Assembly (NCBI GenBank): GCA_020860715.1
Contig: JAJBTU010000015.1
Location: 1-64,000 of the forward strand
Direction of reading: 5' to 3'
DNA: 64,000 nucleotides
DNA from: Clostridiales bacterium
GTDB taxonomy: Bacteria; Bacillota; Clostridia; Lachnospirales; Lachnospiraceae
This document shows positions 1 through 9,365 of this stretch, one piece after another; position 1 is the stretch's first letter; each line of letters opens with the position of its first letter. The position numbers were made by a program, and so were the translations under genes. The notes beneath the pieces were generated by a model, which was given only the letters and a program-made list of their open reading frames with translations, ran no database searches and was not told where the DNA came from.

Positions 1-59
1 CAACATAAAAGAAAGGAAACATGGTGTTTGTACCTCTATAAACATCATACAAGGAGGAA

Positions 60-434
60 ATGCTGAAAAAGTATATGGATCGTTTTACGGAGACCGGTTT
101 TGAAATTGAGCCGTTCGGCGGAAAAGAATACGCGATCTGCGCGGTGCCCGGCAATCTTTACAGCATCGCTGACCGCGCTCTGTTTTTGGAAATGCTGGAC
201 GGACTGACTGATATTTCCGAACGTGCTTCTGACCAGGCTATTCGTGAAAAAATCGCCTCCATGTCCTGCAAGGCGGCGGTCAAGGGCAATCATCGCCTGT
301 CCGTTCAGGAGGCGGACGCGCTGATCGGGGAACTGCTGACGCTTGAAAATCCGTATAACTGTCCGCATGGCCGTCCGACGATTGTTGCCATGACAAAATA
401 TGAACTGGAAAAAAAGTTTAAGAGGGTTGTATAG
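60..434 (+). CDS. mutL: DNA mismatch repair protein MutL, C-terminal fragment
   Basis: The 124 codons match the C-terminal dimerisation/endonuclease domain of MutL, which couples MutS mismatch recognition to strand repair. Visible family hallmarks are a CKAAVKGN segment near residue 74 and the terminal NPYNCPHGRPT metal-site motif near residue 100. Full MutL is about 600 residues or more, so the N-terminal ATPase is missing. The same frame has stops at 39-41 and 6-8, so the ORF does not run to the window edge. GGAGG sits only two bases before this ATG, too close for a normal ribosome site, and would itself encode part of the domain. A frameshift or assembly error just upstream is more likely than a real short gene. 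It lies 12 bases before miaA, the usual mutS-mutL-miaA order. Confidence 0.8.
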   Translation: MLKKYMDRFTETGFEIEPFGGKEYAICAVPGNLYSIADRALFLEMLDGLTDISERASDQAIREKIASMSCKAAVKGNHRLSVQEADALIGELLTLENPYNCPHGRPTIVAMTKYELEKKFKRVV

Positions 435-446
435 AGGCAATCATAT

Positions 447-1454
447 ATGAATCAGGAAAAGCTACCTTTCATTGTTCTCACAGGCCCGACTGCCGTCGGA
501 AAAACACACCTGTCCGTGGAACTCGCCAAACGCATCGGCGGGGAAATTATCTCGGCGGATTCCATGCAGGTCTACCGGGGAATGGATATCGGCTCCGCAA
601 AGGTAACGAAGGAGGAAATGCAGGGGATCCCGCATTATCTGATTGATGAATTTGAACCATGGGAAGAATTTCACGTTGTAAAATTTCAGCAGTATGCCAC
701 GCGGTATATTCAGGAAATCCATGCGCGCGGACGCATCCCGATTCTTGTGGGAGGCACTGGCTTTTATATTCAGGCTGTGCTCTACGGGATTGATTTTACG
801 GAGCATGGTTCAGACAATTCCTACAGGGAGTCGCTGGAGACGCTTGCGAAAGAGCAGGATCCGCAGGTACTCCATGATATGCTGCGCGAGGTCGATCCGG
901 AATCCGCCGATGCGATTCATGCGAACAATGTGAAGCGCGTCATTCGGGCATTGGAGTTTTACCATGAGACCGGGACGAAGATATCTGAGCATAATGCAAA
1001 GGAACGGGCAAAACCGTCTCCCTACAATTTCGCTTATTTTGTATTGAACGATGAGCGGGCAGTTCTCTATGAAAAGATAGACCGCCGGGTCGATGAGATG
1101 ATGGAGGCGGGACTTCTTGATGAAGTGAAACGGCTGCGGGATGCCGGCTGTACCCGGGATATGGTGTCGATGCAGGGACTCGGATACAAAGAGATGCTGG
1201 ATTATCTTGACGGCAGGTATCCGCTTGATGAAGCGGTTCGCATCCTGAAGCGGGATACCCGCCATTTTGCGAAGCGCCAGCTTACCTGGTTCCGCAGAGA
1301 GCAGGATGTGATCTGGCTGGACAGGTCTGAATTTGATCACGACGAAGAGCGGATCCTGGAGCATATGTCGGCACTGCTGTACAGGAAAGGCATTCTTTCG
1401 GCTGACAGGAACGTAGAAAAACAGGAGCACAAAAAATATGATACAGATGTATGA
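447..1454 (+). CDS. miaA: tRNA dimethylallyltransferase MiaA
   Basis: MiaA transfers a dimethylallyl group to N6 of A37 in tRNAs that read codons starting with U, which stabilises codon-anticodon pairing. The 335 residues are close to the family length. The Walker A loop GPTAVGKT is at residues 13-20, followed by the DSMQVYRGMDIGSAK substrate-binding segment from about residue 38 and a GGTGFYIQA motif near 100. The start has AGAGG nine bases upstream. The last 17 bases overlap the start of the next gene, so the two are probably translationally coupled. Confidence 0.97.
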   Translation: MNQEKLPFIVLTGPTAVGKTHLSVELAKRIGGEIISADSMQVYRGMDIGSAKVTKEEMQGIPHYLIDEFEPWEEFHVVKFQQYATRYIQEIHARGRIPILVGGTGFYIQAVLYGIDFTEHGSDNSYRESLETLAKEQDPQVLHDMLREVDPESADAIHANNVKRVIRALEFYHETGTKISEHNAKERAKPSPYNFAYFVLNDERAVLYEKIDRRVDEMMEAGLLDEVKRLRDAGCTRDMVSMQGLGYKEMLDYLDGRYPLDEAVRILKRDTRHFAKRQLTWFRREQDVIWLDRSEFDHDEERILEHMSALLYRKGILSADRNVEKQEHKKYDTDV

Positions 1455-2715
1455 ATCGCTCGGCATCAGCCGGGAAGTGTATGAATATTCAGAGAAAATT
1501 TTAAACGGCTTACAGGAACGTTTTCAGAAGATAGATGAGACTGCGGAATACAATCAGCTGAAGGTGATCCGGGCAATGCAGGATGCCCGCGTGAGTGCGG
1601 AATGTTTTGAAACATCCAGCGGTTATGGCTATAATGACCGCGGACGCGATACGCTGGAAGAGGTATACGCGAATATCTTCCGTACGGAAGCCGCACTGGT
1701 GCGCCCGCAGATCACCTGCGGCACGCATGCGCTCACTGTTGCGCTGTCCGCCAATCTTCGCCCGGGAGATGAACTGCTTTCCGTGTCCGGCAAGCCCTAT
1801 GATACGCTCGAAGAGGTGATCGGTATCCGGCCGTCCCGCGGTTCACTGGCGGAGTACGGCGTGACCTATGCGCAGGCAGATCTTAAGCCGGACGGGAGTT
1901 TTGACTATGATGCGATCCGCGCGGCGATAAAGCCGCAGACAAAGATGGTGGAGATTCAGCGCTCCAAGGGCTACCAGACCAGACCGACGCTTTCCGTGTC
2001 GCAGATCGGGGAAGTCATCGCATTTGTCAAAAGCATTCGGCCGGACATCCTCTGTATGGTGGACAACTGCTACGGGGAATTTGTGGAGAAAACAGAGCCG
2101 GGAGAACTGGGCGCGGATATGGTCGTCGGCTCCCTGATCAAAAATCCCGGCGGCGGACTTGCACCGGCGGGAGGCTATATCGCGGGGACACTTTCCTGTA
2201 TCGAACAGTGTGCATTTCGCCTGACCTCGCCCGGACTTGGACGTGAGGTCGGGGCAAATTTCGGCGTCATGCAGTCCTTTTATCAGGGGCTGTTTCTGGC
2301 ACCGACCGTGACAGCCGCCGCGCTGAAGGGTGCCGTCTTTGCCGCCAATGTCTATGAAAAGCTGGGTTTTGATGTCGTCCCGAACGGTTCGGAGGAGAGG
2401 CATGATATCATTCAGGCTGTCACGTTCGGATTTCCGGAGGGTGTGATCGCTTTTTGCGAGGGAATACAGGCGGCGGCCCCGGTAGACAGCTACGTGACGC
2501 CGGAGCCGTGGGCGATGCCCGGGTACGACAGCGACGTGATCATGGCGGCCGGGGCGTTTGTGCAGGGATCCTCCATTGAACTAAGCGCGGATGGCCCGGT
2601 CAAACCGCCGTATGCCGTCTATTTTCAGGGGGGACTGACCTGGCCGCACGCGAAGCTGGGGATTATGATGTCTTTGCAGAAGCTGACAGAGAAGGGGCTG
2701 GTGAAACTCCCCTGA
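1438..2715 (+). CDS. Methionine gamma-lyase family protein (aluminium resistance/YnbB type)
   Basis: This is a fold-type I PLP enzyme of the Alum_res family, found next to miaA in many Firmicutes and often annotated as cystathionine beta-lyase or methionine gamma-lyase-like. The 425 residues show a THALTVAL phosphate-binding region near residue 96, VDNCYGEFVE with the cofactor-contacting Asp near 203, and a likely Schiff-base lysine K235 in SLIKNPGGG. The true substrate of this branch is not established; breakdown of a sulfur amino acid is an inference from homology. The start overlaps miaA by 17 bases. Confidence 0.88.
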   Translation: MIQMYESLGISREVYEYSEKILNGLQERFQKIDETAEYNQLKVIRAMQDARVSAECFETSSGYGYNDRGRDTLEEVYANIFRTEAALVRPQITCGTHALTVALSANLRPGDELLSVSGKPYDTLEEVIGIRPSRGSLAEYGVTYAQADLKPDGSFDYDAIRAAIKPQTKMVEIQRSKGYQTRPTLSVSQIGEVIAFVKSIRPDILCMVDNCYGEFVEKTEPGELGADMVVGSLIKNPGGGLAPAGGYIAGTLSCIEQCAFRLTSPGLGREVGANFGVMQSFYQGLFLAPTVTAAALKGAVFAANVYEKLGFDVVPNGSEERHDIIQAVTFGFPEGVIAFCEGIQAAAPVDSYVTPEPWAMPGYDSDVIMAAGAFVQGSSIELSADGPVKPPYAVYFQGGLTWPHAKLGIMMSLQKLTEKGLVKLP

Positions 2716-2800
2716 TGCCTGTCCGCTCATTAGCGCGATGATTTGCGGTTCAGCCGCGCAAAAGGATAGCCGGCGGATTATGCTGTTTGGGAGAAAAAAC

Positions 2801-4270
2801 ATGGCAAAAAACATAATCGTTATCGGAGCCGGTGCGGCAGGGCTTGTTGCCGCAATATCGGCAGCGCGTGCCGGCGCGGATGTAACCGTGCTGGAAGCGC
2901 AGGAAAGACCAGGCAGAAAGCTGCTTGTCACCGGAAATGGGCGCTGCAATCTTTCGAACACTTCAGAACATCTGGCAGAGCAGTACCGGGGGACCGGTGC
3001 TCCTCTTGCCTCGAAGCTGATTCAGAGGTTTGATACAACGGCCACGCTGGAGTTCTTTCACGGGCTGGGGCTGCTGACACAGGAAAAGAACGGATATGTC
3101 TATCCACATACCGCGCAGTCGTCGTCTGTCCTGGAGGTGCTGCTCGCGGAACTGCGCCGGCTGAAAGTAAAACTGAAATTTTCACAGGACATTGTGAAAA
3201 TCGCCGTTTATGAAACGCCTGAGCCCGTACAGGCTGCATTTTGCCGGCCGGATGTTCCGGAACCGTCAGCGGCCCGTTTTGCCGTAGTTACATCCACCTG
3301 GACTTATCATGCGGACGCGGTGATCCTTGCTTGCGGCTCAAAAGCCGCGCCGGCCACCGGAGCATCCGAAACAGGCTATCTTCTGGTACGGACGCTTGGG
3401 CATACCATTCTGGAACCGCGGCCCGCGCTTGTGCCGTTTACCAGCAATGCTCCGTTTTTAAACCGCACCGCGGGCGTACGCTGCCGCGCAGGGGTGACCC
3501 TGCTGCGGCATGCCCTGTTCTGTGAACCGGTAGCGCGGGACATCGGGGAACTGCAGTGGACAGCTTATGGCGTGTCGGGGATTGTGATCTTTCAGCTTTC
3601 GCGCTATACGGCATTTGAAGCGGAAAGAAAAATAAAGAAGCCGGATAAAACAGATAAGGAAGAGCAGACAGCCTATAGTTTAAGCATTGATTTTTTCCCG
3701 GACTGCGGTGAGAAGGAACTGGAAGAGCTGCTGATCAAAAGAGCGGCGGAACTCGAAAGAGAGTCTGTCCGGGTTCTGCTTCGCGGATTGCTGAATGAAA
3801 AACTGATACCGGTGATTCTCAGTCAGGGGAAGAAGCTGCCCCAGGCCTGCGGCGATTTGGAACCGGCGGACATTTTTCGTATCTGTCATACAATGAAAGC
3901 ATTTCCTCTGCCCGTGACCGGGACGAAATCCTTTGATCAGGCACAGATCTGCACAGGCGGAGTGGACTGCCGTGAAATTACGGATGAACTGGAGTCACGC
4001 ATTCATGGCGGACTGTATTTTGCGGGGGAGATGCTGGATGTAGACGGACCGTGCGGAGACTATAATCTGCAGTGGGCATGGACAAGCGGATATCTTTCGG
4101 GACAATATGCCGCACGGAATCATGACGATTTGAAACAGGCCGGCCGCAGACCGGCGGCAGTTCATGTTCGTGGAGCGGATCAACGGCAGAAATCTATATG
4201 CAGGGATGTGAGTCGGAATGAACAACAAAGAAATCATCGAAAACACCATTCTTCAGTACCCGATCTGTGA
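2801..4270 (+). CDS. NAD(P)/FAD-dependent oxidoreductase, HI0933/BaiN-like family
   Basis: This flavoprotein has an N-terminal dinucleotide fold (GAGAAG at residues 9-14), the PGRKLLVTGNGRCN segment typical of the HI0933 group near residue 40, and a C-terminal GGLYFAGEMLDVDGPCGDYNLQ-type FAD site near residue 408. The family includes enzymes suggested to reduce bile-acid enones, but most members have no assigned substrate. I chose the ATG at 2801 because the glycine motif follows directly and GGGAG precedes it; ATGs at 2738 and 2780 lie in the same frame. The tail after about residue 430 looks unconserved and overlaps the next gene by 53 bases. Confidence 0.88.
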   Translation: MAKNIIVIGAGAAGLVAAISAARAGADVTVLEAQERPGRKLLVTGNGRCNLSNTSEHLAEQYRGTGAPLASKLIQRFDTTATLEFFHGLGLLTQEKNGYVYPHTAQSSSVLEVLLAELRRLKVKLKFSQDIVKIAVYETPEPVQAAFCRPDVPEPSAARFAVVTSTWTYHADAVILACGSKAAPATGASETGYLLVRTLGHTILEPRPALVPFTSNAPFLNRTAGVRCRAGVTLLRHALFCEPVARDIGELQWTAYGVSGIVIFQLSRYTAFEAERKIKKPDKTDKEEQTAYSLSIDFFPDCGEKELEELLIKRAAELERESVRVLLRGLLNEKLIPVILSQGKKLPQACGDLEPADIFRICHTMKAFPLPVTGTKSFDQAQICTGGVDCREITDELESRIHGGLYFAGEMLDVDGPCGDYNLQWAWTSGYLSGQYAARNHDDLKQAGRRPAAVHVRGADQRQKSICRDVSRNEQQRNHRKHHSSVPDL

Positions 4271-4817
4271 ATATTACTTCGGCAAAACAGAGGAACTGAT
4301 CTTTTCGGACAAAGTCTGGTATATCTGTGAACAGGACTGCGAACGGTATGGACACTCCTGGGCCTGTCCTCCGCACTGCGGGCGGCTCGAAGATCTGATG
4401 AATAAATGTCTGGACTATTCTTTTTTCTGTCTGTTCTCTACGGTCACGGAGACAGAAAATGCATGGGATAACAATGCAAATCTGAGTGTGAAACGGCAGC
4501 ATGAGGAAGTGACCCGGAATATCCGGGAGGCACTGGAAAAGGAAGTTTCTGATTTTTATGTGCTCTCTACGGGCTGTACAGAATGTGAAGTATGCGCCTG
4601 TCCGGATGAGCCCTGCAGACATCCGGAAGGACGGCTTTCTTCGATGGAAAGTCATGGGATCCTGGTGATGCAGACGGTGGAGGAGACGGGCCTGACTTTT
4701 CATTACGGCGGAGATACGATTGTTTATTTCAGCATGATTTTATATAATGATACAGAGAAATCCCTTTTGTCGCTCAAATCGAATACCGGAGGCGGATATG
4801 ACAGTCAGAGTCAGTGA
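4218..4817 (+). CDS. DUF2284 putative metal-binding protein
   Basis: This 199-residue protein has the cysteine spacing of the DUF2284 family: CEQDCERYGHSWACPPHCG at about residues 36-54 and a second group, CTECEVCACPDEPC, near 120-133. These clusters probably bind zinc or an Fe-S centre; neither the ligand nor the role is known. It overlaps the flavoprotein before it by 53 bases and the one after it by 20 bases. That packing suggests co-translation and possibly an electron-carrier or redox-sensing role for its neighbours, which is inference. Confidence 0.85.
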   Translation: MNNKEIIENTILQYPICEYYFGKTEELIFSDKVWYICEQDCERYGHSWACPPHCGRLEDLMNKCLDYSFFCLFSTVTETENAWDNNANLSVKRQHEEVTRNIREALEKEVSDFYVLSTGCTECEVCACPDEPCRHPEGRLSSMESHGILVMQTVEETGLTFHYGGDTIVYFSMILYNDTEKSLLSLKSNTGGGYDSQSQ

Positions 4818-6423
4818 ATTAAAATTACGGGTGGGACACAGCCAGAACGAACTGGAGGAAGAACTGTGCCGGCTTCTTCATATACGGGACATTCACGATA
4901 TCCCGCGGTATGAAGTCATCCGCCGCTCCATTGACGCGCGAAAAAAGCCGGATTTATTTTATGTTTATACGATAGACGTAAAGATCCCACATCCGCAGGC
5001 CTTTGTAAAAAAACTGCGGAACCGGCATGTGACAGCCGTGGAATCGAAAGAATACCAGTTTCCCTGTCAAAGCGGAACCGGCTTCCGGGAAAGTTTGAAC
5101 AGCCGGCCTGTCATTGTCGGCAGCGGACCTGCCGGTCTGTTCTGTGCACTGATGCTTGCCCGGGCGGGGCTTTGCCCGATCCTGCTGGAGCGGGGAGAGG
5201 ATGTGGACAGGCGCACGGAAACTGTCCGGCAGTTCTGGAAGACGGGAAAACTGAACCCTTCATCGAACGTGCAGTTCGGGGAGGGCGGAGCCGGGACTTT
5301 TTCGGACGGCAAATTAAATACCATGATTAAGGATCCGGAGGGCCGGATTCGTTTTGTCCTGCGCGAATTTGTCAAAGCCGGAGCCGATCCGTCAATCCTC
5401 TGGAATCAAAAGCCGCATATCGGCACGGAGGTGCTGGCTAAGGTGGTCAGATATATCCGTATGGAAATTATTCGCCTCGGCGGGGAAGTGCGTTTTGAGA
5501 GCTGTCTGACGAATATCCGCCGGATGGAGCAGCCCCGGTATGCTCTGGAATTGAATGGCGGCGCGGATACGATTCTGGCGGATCAGGTCGTTCTGGCGAT
5601 TGGACACAGCGCCCGCGATACGTTTCGGATGCTGTACGCCTCCGGTTTTGCGATGAAGGAAAAAGCGTTCGCGGTGGGACTGCGTGTGGAACACAGCCAG
5701 AGTCTGATCGATCAGTCTATGTATGGAACTTCGGATACCGCACAGCTCGGCGCAGCCTCCTACAGGCTGACGCATAAATGCGCAGATGGCCGCGGCGTGT
5801 ATTCGTTCTGCATGTGCCCGGGCGGCTATGTCGTCAACGCTTCCTCGGAGCAGGGGATGACCGCGGTAAATGGTATGAGCTACAGCGGGCGGGACGGCAA
5901 AAATGCCAACAGTGCGATCGTTGTGACGGTGACCCCGAAGGATTACAGCGCAAAGGACGACCCGCTCGCGGGCATTGCTTATCAGCAGATGCTGGAAAGG
6001 GCAGCCTGGAATTGCGGAAAAGGAAGGATCCCTGTTCAGCGATTCGATGATTTTTGCCGGAACAGGCCGTCGGAAGCGCCGGGCAGCCTTCTTCCGGAGA
6101 ACAAAGGACAGTGGGGAATGGCAAACGTGCGGGAGATCCTCCCGGAGGAACTGAACCGCTGCATTATGGAGGGAATGCATTCCTTTGGCCGGATCATTCC
6201 CGGTTTTGACGGGCCGGATGTTCTTTTGTCCGGTGTCGAGAGCCGCACCTCTTCGCCGGTGCGCATTCTGCGCGATGATCACTGCGAGAGCCTTACCTTT
6301 CCCGGAATCTTTCCCTGCGGCGAGGGAGCCGGATACGCGGGAGGCATTACATCCGCCGCAGTTGACGGGATCCGCGTCGCGGAGGCAGTGTGCAGTAGCC
6401 GCTTTACGAAATATTTAAGATAA
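4798..6423 (+). CDS. FAD-dependent dehydrogenase, COG2509 family
   Basis: This 541-residue protein has an N-terminal domain of about 95 residues, then an FAD-binding core with VGSGPAGLFCALMLARAG near residue 104, an NVQFGEGGAGTFSDGKL segment near 158, and a closing GEGAGYAGGITSAAVDG FAD motif near 510. The arrangement is that of COG2509 'uncharacterised FAD-dependent dehydrogenases', common in Clostridia; the substrate is unknown. GGAGGCGG sits three bases before the ATG at 4798. The start lies inside the end of the DUF2284 gene. Confidence 0.88.
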   Translation: MTVRVSELKLRVGHSQNELEEELCRLLHIRDIHDIPRYEVIRRSIDARKKPDLFYVYTIDVKIPHPQAFVKKLRNRHVTAVESKEYQFPCQSGTGFRESLNSRPVIVGSGPAGLFCALMLARAGLCPILLERGEDVDRRTETVRQFWKTGKLNPSSNVQFGEGGAGTFSDGKLNTMIKDPEGRIRFVLREFVKAGADPSILWNQKPHIGTEVLAKVVRYIRMEIIRLGGEVRFESCLTNIRRMEQPRYALELNGGADTILADQVVLAIGHSARDTFRMLYASGFAMKEKAFAVGLRVEHSQSLIDQSMYGTSDTAQLGAASYRLTHKCADGRGVYSFCMCPGGYVVNASSEQGMTAVNGMSYSGRDGKNANSAIVVTVTPKDYSAKDDPLAGIAYQQMLERAAWNCGKGRIPVQRFDDFCRNRPSEAPGSLLPENKGQWGMANVREILPEELNRCIMEGMHSFGRIIPGFDGPDVLLSGVESRTSSPVRILRDDHCESLTFPGIFPCGEGAGYAGGITSAAVDGIRVAEAVCSSRFTKYLR

Positions 6424-6547
6424 GTTTTTCGGCTTCGGGTGTGTACTTTGCAGAATTTTTGTGTTAGAATGTTTCAATAGTTCTGCGTGGAACCCGCCGG
6501 GAGCGGCCTTATGCGCGGAACTCCGGAAACTGTTCCTGCAAAAGGGT

Positions 6548-7306
6548 ATGGAAAAACAAAAAAAGAAAGAGAACCAGAGCACTGTGCCGGGGCGTACGAT
6601 GAAGAGTATGCCCAAAACGGAGCGCCCGTATGAAAAATGTCTGGAGAGGGGAGCGGAGAGTCTTTCAGATGCCGAACTTCTTTCCGTTATTCTGCGCACC
6701 GGCACGCATGGAGAATCGGCGCTGGAGATGTCAAGGAAGATACTTTCGCTGAACGGGGAGAAAAGCGGCCTCCTCGGCATCTATCATCTGTCGGCTGAGG
6801 AACTGATGCGTGTACGCGGCCTGGGAAAAGTCAAGGCGGTACAGCTGAAATGCATCGTGGAGCTTTCGAGACGGATTTCACGCAGCCGGTTTTCGGAAGG
6901 GATTTCTTTTCAGGATCCGGTGGCGGTAGCGCAGTATTATATGGAAGATATGCGCCATCTGGAGCAGGAGAATGCGATCCTTGTGATGCTGAACAGCAAG
7001 GGAAAGCTGATCAGGGATGAGGTTCTCTCAAAAGGCACGGTCCGCGCATCTCTGATATCGCCGCGGGAGATTTTTATCGAGGCGGTGAAACATCAGGCAG
7101 TCAGTATCATCCTGCTGCACAATCATCCGAGCGGAAATCCGGATCCGAGTGAGGAAGATATCCGGATGACCGAACGTGTCCGGCGTGCGGGAGCAATGCT
7201 GGGGATTGAACTTCTGGATCATATTATTATAGGAGACTGCCAGGCTGTCAGCATGAGGGAGCAGGGCGCATGGCAGTGCGGACTAGAGGAGAGTTATAAG
7301 GGGTAA
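6548..7306 (+). CDS. radC: JAB domain protein RadC
   Basis: RadC/YeeS-type protein with an N-terminal helix-hairpin-helix region (ERPYEKC, LSDAELL, RVRGLGKVKA) and a C-terminal JAB/MPN domain with the metal motif HNHPSGNPDPSEED near residue 191. The older DNA-repair assignment of this family is doubted and its role is unsettled. Three starts share the frame: GTG 6461, ATG 6548 and ATG 6599. The family normally begins close to the ERPYEKC motif, which favours 6548 or 6599; the ribosome sites for both are weak. It ends six bases before mreB, as in many Firmicutes. Confidence 0.92.
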   Translation: MEKQKKKENQSTVPGRTMKSMPKTERPYEKCLERGAESLSDAELLSVILRTGTHGESALEMSRKILSLNGEKSGLLGIYHLSAEELMRVRGLGKVKAVQLKCIVELSRRISRSRFSEGISFQDPVAVAQYYMEDMRHLEQENAILVMLNSKGKLIRDEVLSKGTVRASLISPREIFIEAVKHQAVSIILLHNHPSGNPDPSEEDIRMTERVRRAGAMLGIELLDHIIIGDCQAVSMREQGAWQCGLEESYKG

Positions 7307-7311
7307 CAGAC

Positions 7312-8319
7312 ATGTTGTTGCAACGGGCATGCGGACTTGATCTTGGAACTGACACGATCAAGATAAGAGATAAAAACGGCAAAAAATTTCTCTACAGCAG
7401 AAATGTGGTTGCGGTGCGCAGGGACGGAAGTGTTCTTGCCTGCGGAGATGCAGCCTACAGCGTATATGAAAAACAGCCGGACACGGTGAGGGTCGTCTGG
7501 CCGATGGAAAGCGGTGTGATTGCAAACCTGACGGAGATGGATATTCTTCTTGACTATCTGATCCGCCGGTTTGGGGGAGCTTCCTCCCTTCTGATTGCGG
7601 TTCCTACCGAGATTACGCAGGTGGAGAAACGCGCATTCTTTCAGGTGATGAAAGGACAGATCGGGGCCGGGAGAATCCGTCTTATAGAAAAGGGCCTTGC
7701 GGATGCAGTCAGTGCGTCTCTGCCTGTGCTGTCAAGCCGCGGCCATATGGTTGTGAATATCGGCGCGGATACGACGGAGATTTCCGTAATTTCATCCGGA
7801 AAGGTGATCCTCGGGCAGACGCTTAAGATCGGTGGCCGCCGCATGGATGCGGATATCGCCACGATGGTGCGCCGCAAGTTCAACCTCAGCATCGGCCAGA
7901 AAACCGCAGAATCGCTCAAGAATAACCTTGCATTTATGATCAACGGCCCAAGGCTGGAGCAGAAGGTCTTTGGCATACACACTCTTTCCGGTCTGCCGAA
8001 AGCGGAGGTGATTCCTTCTCTCGCGGTCAGCGTGGCTATCATCGATACCGTAGACTCCATTGTTGAGAGTATCAATTCCATTTACAACCGTATCCCTCCG
8101 CAGCTGATGAAAGATATCTCACACGAGGGAATTTACTTAAGCGGAGGTGTTTCCATGATCCTGAATCTGCCGGAATACATCCGAAGAGAGATCGGCATCC
8201 CGCTCCACCATATACAGGATCCGAAATACAGCACCATCCGGGGGCTGGTTGAGGTCATGAATAACAAAGACCTGAAACCTCTTACCTATACCCTGAATGA
8301 TCTCGCCGCAATGCGGTAG
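7312..8319 (+). CDS. mreB: Rod shape-determining protein MreB
   Basis: Bacterial actin that forms membrane-bound filaments and directs the elongation machinery. The 335 residues carry the phosphate-1 loop GLDLGTDTIKI at about 8-18, the phosphate-2 region VVNIGADTTEISVIS near 147 and an adenosine motif YLSGGVSMI near 275. AAGGGG lies eight bases before the ATG. The GLDLGTD loop and the slightly divergent N-terminus suggest an MreB paralogue (Mbl/MreBH-like), but its place next to mreC supports the main shape role. Confidence 0.95.
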   Translation: MLLQRACGLDLGTDTIKIRDKNGKKFLYSRNVVAVRRDGSVLACGDAAYSVYEKQPDTVRVVWPMESGVIANLTEMDILLDYLIRRFGGASSLLIAVPTEITQVEKRAFFQVMKGQIGAGRIRLIEKGLADAVSASLPVLSSRGHMVVNIGADTTEISVISSGKVILGQTLKIGGRRMDADIATMVRRKFNLSIGQKTAESLKNNLAFMINGPRLEQKVFGIHTLSGLPKAEVIPSLAVSVAIIDTVDSIVESINSIYNRIPPQLMKDISHEGIYLSGGVSMILNLPEYIRREIGIPLHHIQDPKYSTIRGLVEVMNNKDLKPLTYTLNDLAAMR

Positions 8320-8343
8320 TATTGACAGAGGAATACAACTGCG

Positions 8344-9288
8344 ATGAAAAAGAATGCAAATGAAACGTTAAAAAATAAATACCTTCTGATCGGGTTGTCC
8401 GTATTTTGCGTGCTGCTGATCATTTTGTCTTCTGTGAACAGTGATCTGGCTGCCCCTGTGAAACAGGTGAGCGGCTATCTGGTCACACCGGTGCAGAAAG
8501 GCATCAACAGTTTCGGAAGCTGGCTGAGCGGATTTACGGAGAATCTGGAGGATGTGGAGACACTTCGTGAAGAGAATGAATCCTTAAAAGAACAGGTGGC
8601 GACGCTGACCGAGGAAAACAGTCTCCTTGTACAGGAGCATGAGGAACTGGAACGGCTTCAGCAGCTCTACGAACTGGACGAAGAATACTCCGATTACGAA
8701 AAGGTCGGCGCGAATATCATAGCGAAGGAGTCGGGAAACTGGTTCCATATTTTCACCATTGATAAAGGCTCTGATGACGGGATTGAGAAGGATATGAATG
8801 TCATAGCGGACGGCGGTCTGGTCGGGATCGTCACCGAGGTGGGAGCCGGCTGGGCGACTGTGCGTTCCATTATTGACGATGAGAGCAACGTCAGCGCGAT
8901 GGTTTCCACGACCTCTGACCAGTGCATTATCAGCGGGGATCTGACTCTGATTGATGAAGGCTCTCTGGAACTGTCTCGGCTGACAGACACGGACAATGCC
9001 GTACATGTGGGCGACAAGGTCGTGACATCCTATATCAGTGAAAATTATCTGCCCGGAATTTTGATTGGCTACATCAGCGAGCTGAATAATGACTCGAACA
9101 ACCTGACGAAGTCCGGATATATCACGCCGGTGGTGGATTTCCGCCATCTGCAGGAGGTACTGGTCATTCTGGAAAAGAAAGAATATGTTTCGTCGGACTC
9201 CGTGTCAGAGGAGGAAGATTCTGCGGAAGTGGAAACGGAAGGACAGGAGACGGAATACGAGAGTGAGACGCCGGTGGTATCCGAATGA
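8344..9288 (+). CDS. mreC: Rod shape-determining protein MreC
   Basis: Extracytoplasmic scaffold that links MreB to RodA and PBP2. The 314 residues have one N-terminal membrane segment at about 12-30, a coiled coil rich in Glu and Leu at about 62-105, and the beta-barrel MreC core to about residue 275. The last 40 residues are a Glu/Ser-rich tail. It lies 24 bases after mreB and is followed by mreD. Confidence 0.95.
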   Translation: MKKNANETLKNKYLLIGLSVFCVLLIILSSVNSDLAAPVKQVSGYLVTPVQKGINSFGSWLSGFTENLEDVETLREENESLKEQVATLTEENSLLVQEHEELERLQQLYELDEEYSDYEKVGANIIAKESGNWFHIFTIDKGSDDGIEKDMNVIADGGLVGIVTEVGAGWATVRSIIDDESNVSAMVSTTSDQCIISGDLTLIDEGSLELSRLTDTDNAVHVGDKVVTSYISENYLPGILIGYISELNNDSNNLTKSGYITPVVDFRHLQEVLVILEKKEYVSSDSVSEEEDSAEVETEGQETEYESETPVVSE

Positions 9289-9365
9289 TTTCCGGGAGCC
9301 GTATCCGGCAATTTGATTTGCAATATGCATGAATGCCGCATGTTTGCGGCGGATCGGAGAGTATC

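Noticed and set aside
6441-6470. A promoter before radC with -10 TAGAAT
   Set aside because: The TAGAAT is good but the only TTGCAG nearby is 11 bases away; the element at 17-18 bases is poor, so I did not call it.
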